DNA of 64,000 nt from Litomosoides sigmodontis (Eukaryota > Nematoda > Chromadorea > Rhabditida > Onchocercidae), in NCBI GenBank assembly GCA_963070105.1, contig OY718808.1:10038898-10102897 (forward strand), written 5' to 3'. Shown piece by piece: positions 53,841 to 64,000 of this stretch. The first letter of the stretch is position 1. Every line of letters starts with the position of its first letter. The notes under the pieces were generated by a model that worked only from the letters and a program-made list of their open reading frames with translations, did no database searches and was not told where the DNA came from. A program made the translations under genes and the position numbers.

Positions 53841-56800
53841 TTAATCGAAGTTCCTATTTCGAAGTTTTTTAGGACCAATCGTTTGGTCGTAAGTGTCGTT
53901 CAAAATCTGCCGCTGTTTTCTGGGATTCTGTTGGCTCATTCACTTCTGATGGCAGTGCTGAATCACTTTCGAGTAATGTAACTGCACAACTTGACTATTC
54001 GAGATTGAAAAGTGAACACAGGAAATTGCAAAAACATTTGGAGGTTTTTTGTTTTGGACTTGTTTTCTTCATTTAATTTTAAATTCATCATCTTTCTTTT
54101 TTTTGGTTTATTTTTTCCCGAGTAATACAGTTTGAGTAAAGGCGTGTATAAGATTTTAACAACAGGCAACATGAGCATGAACAAACTTTTTTGGAACAAT
54201 ATTTCTCATTTTTATAACTTTGTTTTGTTGCTTCTTATCTGCCTAAGTTTTTACATAATAACTGATGCTCTCTGGTAACTAAGTTTTGCTCTTATAGCAG
54301 GTAAGATTAGAACGTTATCGTGCGGCTGATCCTGAACATACAATACGACGATTGTTACAAAATGATCCAGTTTCATTAGACTTGTATCGAACTAAGAAAG
54401 AAAAGCTAGATCTGCTGGAAGCTGCCTTGGAATCGTGTGATGGAAATGTCATCATTGCTGTAATCACTATTTTGATCTAGTTTTTTCTTTCAAGGAAAAA
54501 TTATGTATTCTCATATTTATTTTACTTTATTGGACTTGAAGAAATTTTGAGGCTTCCTGCTCACAGTACGAAATTCTCCACTAACCTAGTTTTTCTCACT
54601 AGTCCAAAGCTGTGACTTTGATTGTTGGAATGATATTTTAGGATATGGAATTAGGCTTACCACATTTGGTGGCTGTAATGATTATCGATTATTAGTTGCT
54701 GCTTAGTCAGTAAATTTTTCAAAAGTGAAATTTTTGTTCATCTTAAAATGTTCTTCCGGATTTTTTTATGAAGCAGCACCAAAAACTTTCTTTTTAGGTG
54801 CACTGTAAATTTTACAAAGCTATAAGGCAACTAAGAACTTACCTCACAACTTTACTGTATATTTATTGTACATCGCGGTAAGCTTTTAATGTTCATTACT
54901 TTAAAAATTTATATATTTAGCTTGTAAATTTATAATTTAGGTCGTACTGGTGTTGGAAAGATCTCTTGAAACTTCGATATTTTTGGAAATTCTAAAGCAA
55001 AAGTCAGTTGCCGCCCATCACTACATAGCTTATCTGAAAGATATAAAAAATTTTGATCAGCTTACTTCAACATTATTGTAAGTTCACATTTATTAACTTC
55101 GACTTTGTTATGCCAGTACTTTTGTATTCTTTAGATCATAGAGTTTTGTACTCTATGATCTAAAGGATCTGTGATACTACTTCATAAGCGTAAATCAAAA
55201 TGTCACGTTTGATTTTAAGTTTAATTATGCTGCATGTATGCAGTTTGCAGAATATGTAATTTTTGATCTGATGAATAATATTTTCTAGCACTTGCAATAG
55301 GTTCCTACGTGAAACGTGGAATCCTCAAAATAGAGTCAACGTTTATCCATTTTTTTCGTTTTTGAAAAATATAGCAGTGGGAGATTGAATGTTTTGCATG
55401 CTACAGCAAAAACCAAGTTAACTTCAAAAAACTTGACTTTCAGAGCTTTGAATCGTGTTGAAGAAGTTGCACTTGTGTTGTACTCAGTAGCCTGCAGGAA
55501 ACAACCAAATGAACGAATCATATATTTAAAAAAATGTTTGAATTCATGCTCTGATATTCCGTCACTGGAAGCTTTTTCGAAATCAGTGAATGAGTATATT
55601 GACCTTTTGGAACGACAAATTATAATTGAAGTAAGAAATTTAATGATAGTTTTGAACACAACACACAACGCCTTTTTATATCTGGTTGCAGGTTGCATGA
55701 CAATGGCGCGGTATCTAGAAATATCTTTTCATTTTCAATTTAGGAGTGTTATGACTATTTAGGGTGCAGATGAATCACTTATCAAGGAAGGAAAAAACAA
55801 ACTCTTCCAGCAGTATCGTAAAACAATCACTTTAATTGGACAACCAGTTTTAACGACATTATATTATTCTTGCCTCTATCATTTCGATCTTCCCGTGGTA
55901 CTTTAATTTATCATTTGTAAAATTAAATTTAGTAAACCACAAAGTGACGTCTAATTATTGCCGGCTCAAGACGACAACTAACAAGTTTTAGAATAACAGA
56001 GTATTGCGTCCAACTCTCTTCATCACTTAAGTTTATGCAGAACACTCCGCAGGATTTTTAGTCAACTTAAAATTAATTCAAAACACTTTTGGATGCAACA
56101 TTAGTTTGGTTCGTAACCAAGAAGAAACAAAAGTTTTCATTCGAACTGTGTGGATTTAGGTGCAAGATAAATAGTTTGCAACACAAATAAGTTGGTTTCA
56201 GAGATGAGAAAATAGGAAAGAAAAGGATTGGGATTTCTCAACATAAGTTTTCCTTTGCTTAGCCAGAGATTTAGAAGTAATTAGGAATATGCTCTTGTCA
56301 GAGATGTGGGAATTTTACTAGCTGTAATAACAAGACAAATTTAACACGGCAACTTAGCGATAATTGTATTTATATTGAAGGTTTTTTCAGAATTCCTATG
56401 CTAGCCCATTATCCATAAAAGAATTCTTCAACATGACTGAAAAGCAGTATGCATGGATGGCTGTATCGGCGTTAAGTCGTTCGAAAAGGTTTAGTAATCT
56501 ATTCGTTTCCTAATTGTGGTTCATGAATTGGTTGAACATAAAATTGCTCTATCACGATTGTCGAATTACCCAAACCTGTATAAGGCGGAATACTGCAATT
56601 TATTTGGACCACTACATAATAGCTTTTATTACTTTTGTTGAAAATGTAAAATGACACAATTCTTTTTTAATGTATATTACAATACAGCACGTTGTAATAT
56701 ATATTAGGATAGTAGTACAAATTTTCCTTTTTATAATTGTTACAACTAGGGAAAATATCAGCATAAATCATTTAACAACATATAGCGGCAAAAAAGTTTG

Positions 56801-57567
56801 TTTCAGGTGGGATGACATCGAAAAAGTATTGATGAGCAAGAAATTATTGGGTGGTATAAAAATTCATTGTCCTTTTGCTTGGCATTATTTATTTACTATA
56901 ATTTCAAGTGATGGGCAGCCACCAAAAGAAGTATGAGATTATTTTTATTTTTGTTTATATTTTTTTTGCCCATATCTCGAGGCAGTATAAATTGATTTAT
57001 TTTATAAAAACTGAGTCTATTATTTCTTCCCAATATCACGTATTGACTTTATGAAAAGCATTTTGCATAATTATCAGTGTATAAACGATTTCGAAACTAA
57101 AATTATTTTAGTATCTTTGTGTCATTACATTGCTTTCACAGACCTTATGTAAACTTTTGCGTGCCATTCCGGATATAAGTGAACGTCTATGCCTTGCAAA
57201 CCAATTTCCACAAGCGTCTGAAGTAACAATCGAATGCTTGGTAGCTCAAAAAGATCGAATTGCATTAAGTGCCTTTCTGGCCAAGCTGACACCACATACG
57301 GTAGAAGCTTATAAAGCACTCAACGCTTTAAATAATGCGGTATGTAATTCATTTCTTCATAATTTTTACAACGAAGACGAACCCAGAGTCATGTTTTTTA
57401 TTTTTGAGTTTCTTTGAAATATAGTTATACATATGAGATATGGAAGAAATAAAAATAGCATTAGTGGTATTAATATAGAATTACAGTTTCAAGTTGGAGG
57501 TTGCGGATAACAATCATTAGCAAATTTTAATTTTACTCGATTTCAGGCAAATCGATGGAAAAATTAA
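52823..57567 (+). CDS. spe-39: SPE-39 / VIPAS39 (VPS33B-interacting trafficking protein)
   Basis: SPE-39/VIPAS39 pairs with VPS33B and the HOPS-related machinery for lysosome-related organelle formation; in C. elegans it is needed for sperm membranous organelles. Twelve exons give 512 codons, in phase throughout (493 in human): 52823-52927, 53193-53320, 53580-53655, 53873-54043, 54301-54459, 54941-55077, 55444-55630, 55763-55897, 56391-56488, 56807-56930, 57142-57339, 57547-57567. Evidence includes the N-terminal SYWNSSDF, matching the human EYWNSS lead-in. RYRAADPEHTIRRLL and LDLLEAALESCDGNVI mark the start of the conserved Vps16-C-like region. LLERQIIIE, VLTTLYYSC and the terminal NRWKN follow, all matching family blocks. 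The final exon is only 21 bases. Donors of exons 2, 4 and 9 are weak (GTCTGA, GTTTTT, GTTTAG), but the protein match and phase fix them. Confidence 0.93.
53109..53128. repeat. (AG)n microsatellite in SPE-39 intron 1
   Basis: A short AG run, about nine units. Confidence 0.85.
53802..53836. repeat. (TA)n microsatellite in SPE-39 intron 3
   Basis: About 17 uninterrupted TA units, ending 36 bases before the next exon. Confidence 0.9.
55129..55165. repeat. Perfect 16-bp inverted repeat in SPE-39 intron 6
   Basis: The arm CTTTAGATCATAGAGT (55129-55144) is followed by a 5-base loop and its exact reverse complement (55150-55165). It lies wholly within the intron between 55077 and 55444. Confidence 0.9.
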
Positions 57568-60500
57568 GCAATTTGCTTGAGAAGGATAAATCATGAATTG
57601 TTCGAAACATAAATATTTATAGCGAAGAGCGTACCGAACATGTATACACGTGTATAAAAATGATTTTACTTGGATTTGAAGACAGTGAATATAATTTATT
57701 GCTTTTTGTGGGTTGTGATACAGCAATAATTGTGTTATATAAATTTTTCTCAGAAAGTTCGCTATATTATCATATACTAAATGAGTATGACGTTTCTGCT
57801 AGAATTTGAAACCATATATCACAAGTAACATATATCACAAGTGTCTAAATAGATTTCTTTTCAGTGAACATTTGATGAATTTCAAATTTTAAAAGGAAAT
57901 ATGCTACTCACTAACTTAATGTTGCCATTTTTCTTTCACTTAATCCTGAATTCCATGTTTTTATTCTTTTCCGCAGTTATTTTGCGAGTTTTTTGAGATT
58001 AACCATATGATGACTTCATTCCACTGATATTAAAATGAAAAATTTAATGAAATTGTCATATTCCTACGCTTAATGCATAATGCGCCTCGCTCTTGCATAT
58101 TCGTATTCAATTTTTCTTCCAGGTTTGTATTTCTAAAACGGATTTTGATGACGGAGTGGTGTATAAATGTATCAGATAAATTTCATTCTCATAAACTCCT
58201 TGTGCAAGGCTCACATGATATAATTCAATTTAGCTTTAAGACTGCTCATCAGCGTTATAGGGGAAGTTCCCTTTAACAGCGTTCGTGAGGTCACCGTATA
58301 AAAGCATTAAAATGTATCCATAATGTAATACTTTTCAGTGAATTACTACTACTTGTACTAAGATTATTCTTAATATTTCGAAAGTGATTATAACACCTGC
58401 CTAATTGGGTGCTAATTCAAAGGTAAATTGTATTTAGCAAAAGTAAATCGGAAATGAGATAGCCACTCGTCCATGCGTTGTTTATTAAAGTTGTTGTTAC
58501 GCTAGATTTTCTAAATTTACATACAAATTAAGAAGCGTGATGTAGATTGCAAATGCTTGTCGAAGAGACGTCAGTCGTCATTTTTCAACTTATCCGGAAA
58601 TCAGTTTGTTTTTTCTTGGGTCTTGTAATTTAGGATTTATCTCAAAATTTATGCCGGAATTTCCCTTGACTTTCCGAGCTTTCACCAACTAATTTTCACA
58701 TTCAAAAGACCAAAAGGAGCACAACACAAACCCCCGATCTTAATCATTGTTAAATTAATCTAGCATTGTGTTATTACATTCAATTACGTTTTAGTTCAAC
58801 TCAATAAACTGAACGAATTCTGTATTGTTTAAAGGGAGCTGAAACTGTAATTTTAATTTTAAATACAATGCTTTTATCCCTTTTTTCTCCTTTTAATAAA
58901 AGTAAGCAAAACGATAGCAATACTGATACTTCTACTCGTGAAGTCATCATGCGTCAATGACATGGCGACTGATGTAAGCTGAAGATGGATATTGAATATA
59001 GTCTGTGGATCAGAAGGCTTACGACTGAATAATTTCCTCCAACAAACAGTTTATTGATTGTCACGCGGGAAGCGATATCGGAGAAAGAAGCGTGGATCAG
59101 TTTTACCAGGAAATATTTCAATGAGGATGCCTATTTAAACTCATTCATAATCCGAATTGAGCGACCACTTATCATTCTTTCTGTTTAAATGATCTCGATT
59201 AGGCATTGGAAATTAAACAGAATTTTATAGAGTCTGCCAGAAGCTTCAAACAGGCGATTAACAGTTAGCCGTAGTCCTCCTGGTAAGGATGTGCCGAATA
59301 ATTAATGACAAATGAAAATGATTAAGTCACATCTAACATCTATTTATTACGTTGTGCGATAGATGAGATGAACTATAATACACTACTTTACTGAAGTGTA
59401 TATGATTTTCACGTCCTTCACGTTACGATTCCTATGCGTTCGGTTATTATAGCTTACAGAAAGTTCAAAACAATTGCTTTTCTCCTGTGCAGCTCATTCC
59501 AGTATATGTGGAATAGTGTCTTTACTTTGCTAAGGTGAAGAGGGATGTAGAGGAGGGTAGTGTAGAAGAAGGATGTACGATTTATCGAGCTGGCATGATT
59601 GACGAAATATTCTGCGAATTGTATGTTAAGAGCAGCAAAAAAGGGTTTCACGGGTTTACGTTGCTGTCCTTTTTTTAAATTTCTATCTTGACTGGAGGAA
59701 TAAGGCAAGAGTGAAATTTCATATTAATCTATTGTGTGAAGTTGAAAAATGTTCCACATACATCAATGTTTGTCCTCATCCTTCAAGTATGGAGCAGTGA
59801 AAAGGACGTGGTAGAGTAGAGGTGGACATTTACAACTAAACGAAGGAAAAGAAGCTATTAGATGCAAGCTGGGAAGTAAGCACAGATCTCATATGGAACC
59901 CTAAATATCAGCAAACGTGATTCGTGTCTTGTTTTTCCATGGGCAGCATACAGTATTAAGCGTGTTATTTTGCTCACCACATAGCCTCAACTGCTAGTGC
60001 TAGCTCACACGATGAATGGACATGAATACTTACTTACTCATTTGTCATTTGCTATCCTACGTGACAGATCAATCAGAAAATCAGCGGAAGAATGGAAAGA
60101 GCTCCTCTGGCTTGCCATCTAATTGAGAAATTTCGTGCGAAACTGTGACTAAGGTGAATCTCAATCTCATGAAATGATCATTGCGACGTGTCTTCTGGCT
60201 GGCATTTCCCACGTCTGCTGCTCTGTGTGCAAACTTCCCTCAACCTCAACGTTTATTTAGTTCCTTCCCTTTCCTGGAACTTTTAAGCGATTGCGGAAGA
60301 AATTAAGCATTATCAGTGATATTTGCATATACTTAGAGCGATTGGCCCGGGAGTTTGAATGCACATAATTGTAGGTTTTCTTCCAGTTCTTTCTTCATCC
60401 TTATACAATATGTTAACTAATTTAAGTAGTTTCGTCATTATGGCATTTGGCCCGACTGTTTAGACAATTTTTTGTTGGCATTTATGAAATTCAAAACTTT

Positions 60501-60867
60501 CGAGATTCGATATTTGATAAGATGTGTGAATGTTAGAAAGGATTGAATCAATAGCTACACTAATTGATGGTCTATCCTGCGTTTGATGCGCTTTACAATA
60601 ATGCTTACTTGAAATTGCGTGAGATATGGTAATAGAAAGTAAATGAGTAAACAAGTGCATTACTGTTTTAACTGTTATTAGTTATTTCAAGTGGCCGAAT
60701 TGGTTATGTAACGGTGGATGAAATCGATTCCATTGTACTAGCTGACTGTCATTGATACGTGTAATTTACAAAGTTGTTACTATTGCAGCAAAGCTGCGCT
60801 TTTTGCGAAAAACTTTGTAAGGTCCGAATAAATGTCAGTTTATCGTAGATACATATTACTTATAAGT
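57568..60867. other. Intergenic interval, no gene supported
   Basis: 3.3 kb after SPE-39 with only short open frames. It includes a small direct repeat (CATATATCACAAGT at 57813-57826 and 57829-57842). Confidence 0.55.
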
Positions 60868-60980
60868 GTAGCTGACAAATGTCTATGTAATCGTTTCTTA
60901 AAAATTGCCCTAAGTCGTTTACTGCGGACTAAAAATTGTTAAATTTTTAAGAAACCTAACGTAGACAGTTGTCAACCTAC
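60868..60980. ncRNA. Long imperfect hairpin, pre-miRNA-like or foldback element
   Basis: The left arm 60868-60906 and right arm 60942-60980 are near-complementary across about 39 positions. TGACAA pairs with TTGTCA, TGTCTA nearly pairs with TAGACA, and TTTCTTAAAAATT (left) is the exact reverse complement of AATTTTTAAGAAA (right). A few mismatches, one bulge and a 35-base loop remain. The size (113 bases) and mismatch pattern fit a miRNA precursor or a small foldback transposon remnant. I recognise no known miRNA seed. The strand is undecided. Confidence 0.4.
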
Positions 60981-61028
60981 GCATAGATAATGCAAAAACG
61001 GCAAGGTCAGTATGAGTGATATTTATTT

Positions 61029-61250
61029 TCACTCTTCAAAATCAAACCAATCGTTTTTCATCGTCGTACTTAACAAATTCTGATTTTCCACATTGGCATG
61101 GTAATCGTACATGGATTTAAAACGATTTCTGTATTGACCATGTTTGAGAAATTTTAAAATAGTTTCAATGAATTCATCGAAGGATGTGAACCGGAAACCA
61201 GGTTGCTCCATACCGTTGTCATCCGGTTGCTTGCACGGTTTGTTTGCTTA
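61029..61250 (-). CDS. Possible exon of a sulfotransferase-like protein
   Basis: A minus-strand frame runs from about 61250 to a TGA at 61029-61031, with an internal ATG at 61211. It encodes a run with GFRFTSFDEFIETILKF, then FKSMYDYH, then NQNLLSTTMKNDWFDFEE. The SFDEFI helix followed by an N-x-L...WFDF segment recalls galactose-3-O-sulfotransferases, where a similar pair occurs mid-protein. The match is from memory and weak. A GTGAAA donor overlaps the apparent stop, so the frame could continue. No partner exons were found. It overlaps a plus-strand open frame that is probably its shadow. Confidence 0.3.
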
Positions 61251-61372
61251 TTTTACTATTATATGGGGTAAATTTATGGTTTATTTTCTGAAAACCACAT
61301 CACATTACTCGGCCAAGTCTTTTGTAATTGAAATATCTTGATAATCTAAAAAAAAGTTCTTGTTAATTTCAG

Positions 61373-62804
61373 GCTTCCCTTTGCCATCTTCCTTTGAGAA
61401 GGGCATCAAAATGAAACGTAGCAACACACAACGCCCATATCAGGACCGGCTGATGCATCCTGAATGTTTTCATGCATTAAATTATCTCATTAAGAGCATG
61501 AGTGATATAGGTGAGGTAATAGTAATCAGTTGGTTATCATTATTTGGAAAGCTGAGACTGCAATAGCTTCATTGAGATTGTTTGAGATCATTGAAATATT
61601 TCTTCGAAAGATTTCAGGACCAGCTCGGAGATTGAGTAATGTAGAAAAACGATCAAACTTGTGGGATAAGAAGGGTTTATCACTGATCTGATCAGACGAA
61701 AGTATTCTGTCTTTGCGGTGTGGGACTTATGCAGCTTGAGCAAACAGCCATATCTATAGATGGTTAGTTGAAGAAATTTACAAATGGATATCTTCCGTAC
61801 TTTATCAACACACATCCTTTATTGTACCGCTAGCATGAAGCATGAAGCTTCCGTTAATCCATCGTCTATGGTGAAATTTTTGCAGAGATGGACATCAGTG
61901 AAGAACTTAATCAGATAATCACGAATAAAAAAAGAATAAAAGAATAACGCCGACCTCATCATTATTGCTGTAAAGTTAATGCCTCTTTTTTGATGTTCTT
62001 GTATCCCTGCAATTTCTAGGATGGACGCAGAAGAAACCTTAACCTCCCACGCCAGCGTCTGCTGTGGGAAAGAAAACCATTTATTTTCAAAAAGGTCAGT
62101 GAAAATATTTCACATGCGGAAGTCACCGTAGTGAAGCATAATAAGGAGGCACGCACTGCAAATCGAGTGAGGATTATCAAACAAGTGTTTTGCCTTGCTT
62201 CTGCTTTTTTGATATTCGAGGTAATTTTTCTGAGTTGAGTAGTTTGCGACATCGTAAATTTCTCCTTAAATATATAGCCTTTTCAAAATTTACGAATATT
62301 TACAAAGAGTGTGTGATAAAAAGAAGAAAATTTTCACTAAGAAAGTGTGCAATAAAATAAGGCATGAATTTCTCAGTTTAAGAGTGAAGGTACTTTTGTA
62401 ATTTAGATTGCGTCAGATACCTTTGTCATGCGAATCAATATATTTGTTTGACTTTTGAACCAAATTCAGGTGGAGTGAGATGGAATGTGCATAATTTGCG
62501 AATTAAAGAGCATTCATCAAATTCCCATGCAGAAACTTTGCTTCAGTTTCCTAAGGCCAAGGACGTCGAAAGTAGTACGCGGTCATTATCTTTTTGTGCT
62601 GCACTTCGTGATTTGCAAATGCAAAACTTTGATGCTCCTCAAACTCTTCCACTAGTTCATTCTATGAACTTATCAACAAATATTTCAACCACTTCGCTTC
62701 CGCTGGAGGATTTGCAAAACTCAGCAAGCATCAAGTTTTACATTCTATCGCCGGCAAAACCAGATATTTTAAAAGAGATAATTGACAAACTGGGAAATTT
62801 TTAG
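61373..62804 (+). CDS. Partial unrecognised gene, last two exons
   Basis: Exon 61373-61511 follows a canonical acceptor (TTAATTTCAG) and ends at a GTGAGG donor. Exon 62470-62804 follows ACCAAATTCAG and ends with a TAG. The join is phase-consistent (G|GT gives Gly). The first exon encodes a basic stretch with GIKMKRSNTQRPYQDR and then CFHALNYLIKSM. The second is hydrophilic, Ser/Thr-rich, and ends DILKEIIDKLGNF. I do not recognise the family. The 5' part of the gene was not found. An open frame at 62021-62237 between the exons (RRRNLNLPRQRLLWERKPF) also looks coding-like and would follow a TTTCTAG acceptor. It does not fit the phase of the second exon, so it may be an alternative exon. Confidence 0.45.
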
Positions 62805-63190
62805 AGCACAGTTTAGGATCTTTCTAAAGTTTCATTTTAATGCTTAACGGGAAATGAAATACTCAAAATATCGTACGTTGACATGTTACATTGTTCTATG
62901 GCATGTTTTCTACAGGAATTAAAAGTTTTTTTAACTCTACCGCTAAGTGTAAGTTCGCAAAGGTAATACTACTATTGAAAAAGTGCTATATGCATGTATA
63001 ACAAAAGTTGAAAAAATTTCAGTTCTGTTATTCTGTTAGTAGCGATAATACGTTCGAATACAAAAGCTATTATCATTTCGATTCAGAGTTTTTTGGTCTG
63101 TTTTCTTAATTTTTATTATTGGTATTTTGTATACATCAATATTTAACTTTTTAATCTATACGAATTCCTTAAAATTACCCCTTTTTGCAG

Positions 63191-63607
63191 CGAACTCGGC
63201 TGATTTCTCGACGATGCTGCCATTATCGCCTGAAGCGCTGTTTGGTCAAGATATATCGCCGAAAGTACTGTTTAAAAGTATAATTTTAGAAGATTTGTTT
63301 TCCTTCACAAACCAGATATTGCCATTGTTTTCTCTTAATTTTTTTAGTTTCTCTCCTAAAAATGAATGGAAAAGAAACGTGGTACCAAAGGTAGGTAATC
63401 AACCGTCAAGTGATCCTTTCTGGTGCAGCCGTTGCTAACCCAGCAATCTTCGAAATCCAGGCAAATCTTAAGTTTTCAATTAGTTCTTGCTGCAATGTTC
63501 AAGACACTGATGACGAATCAATAGATCATTACGGTCTCTTTGATGGATATTCAGTTTGTTTTGGGAAAATTCTCATTACAGAAAAATATCATCCGGGGCT
63601 GCTTTAA
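63191..63607 (+). CDS. Candidate exons with a faint PP2C-like segment
   Basis: A frame opens after a TTTTTGCAG acceptor ending at 63190 and reads to a GTAGGT donor at 63391. A second piece begins at 63461 after an ATCCAG acceptor in matching phase. The joined frame includes MLPLSPEALFGQD and later IDHYGLFDGYS. The latter recalls the FFGVFDGHGG motif of PP2C phosphatases, or the degenerate YGVFNGYDG of the pseudophosphatase TAB1. The metal-binding pattern around it is not convincing, and no further exons are seen before the window ends. This is low confidence. Confidence 0.22.
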
Positions 63608-64000
63608 ATTACCTGAAGCGAAATTTGATTTTCTGTACAAATGAAACATCGACTTATACCTTAATACTCAACCTTCGCTTTATAAACTGAGTTCTATAAA
63701 ATTCAGATTGCTTCGAATTCTTAGACTTGGTAATGAAGTTTAAAGTATCTAATTTCCCACTAGTTTTAATCGATTTGGAAAACTAAGGATGTTGGATTAA
63801 ATTCATTCCGATGGAAATAAATATTTGATGATATCATGAATGATGTGTGACTTGCTAAACCCAAAATTATCCATTTCATCTTAGCAGTTGATTGGTCAGT
63901 TCATGCGCTTCAATTATAAAGCAAATTTCGCTTCGCTACTGCTACGCTATGCACTGCTCGTGCTTCCTCGCCCTATCGTTGGATTTGTTGATTTATAATA
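63608..64000. other. Right edge, nothing identified
   Basis: AT-rich sequence without an exon I can support. A gene starting at about 63.2 kb may continue beyond the window. Confidence 0.5.

Noticed and set aside
62016..62252. 78-codon minus-strand open frame
   Set aside because: The opposite strand gives a more protein-like basic frame (62021-62237). Neither is supported by a consistent splice chain, so the minus frame was not called.

Overview
This is AT-rich animal nuclear DNA with intron-split genes, and most likely comes from a nematode. The introns are short to medium, with GTAAGT/GTGAGT-type donors and TTTTCAG-type acceptors, and several proteins resemble their C. elegans orthologues most closely (the syntaxin-5 start MPSRDRTSEFR, the SPE-39 and HRD1/SEL-11 layouts). 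A spirurid or filarial worm is my guess from intron size and base composition; nothing in the window proves it. There are no bacterial-type operons, CRISPR arrays or recognisable transposons.

Layout. 1-13.7 kb is mostly non-coding and rich in (AG)n, (CT)n, (TTG)n and (CA)n tracts; a likely terminal exon of an upstream secreted protein sits at its left edge. 13.7-17.8 kb (+) holds a TIS11/tristetraprolin-type tandem CCCH zinc-finger gene. 17.8-24.9 kb is non-coding. 24.9-25.3 kb (+) holds an orphan exon with several N-glycosylation sequons. 25.7-28.7 kb (-) is a complete 10-exon mRNA cap guanine-N7 methyltransferase. 30.5-32.4 kb (+) is an aldo-keto reductase with two independent lesions, probably a pseudogene. 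34.5-36.2 kb (-) is an MCFD2-like EF-hand protein, head to head with syntaxin-5 at 36.9-40.4 kb (+). HRD1/synoviolin follows at 43.1-47.8 kb (+). An orphan four-pass membrane protein lies at 49.4-51.2 kb (-), and SPE-39/VIPAS39 at 52.8-57.6 kb (+). 61-64 kb holds fragments of unresolved genes and a long imperfect hairpin.

How the genes relate. Four consecutive identified genes act in the secretory and endolysosomal system: MCFD2 (ER-to-Golgi cargo export), syntaxin-5 (ER-Golgi fusion), HRD1 (ER-associated degradation) and SPE-39 (lysosome-related trafficking), with the orphan membrane protein among them. MCFD2 and syntaxin-5 share a 739-bp divergent promoter interval containing an exact unfolded-protein-response element core. 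Two other genes act on mRNA: the cap methyltransferase and the CCCH protein, whose terminal exon carries a CNOT1-binding-type motif.

All exon models were assembled by hand from splice consensus, phase and remembered family resemblance. The methyltransferase, MCFD2, syntaxin-5, HRD1, membrane-protein and SPE-39 models are phase-consistent from start to stop; the others are partial.
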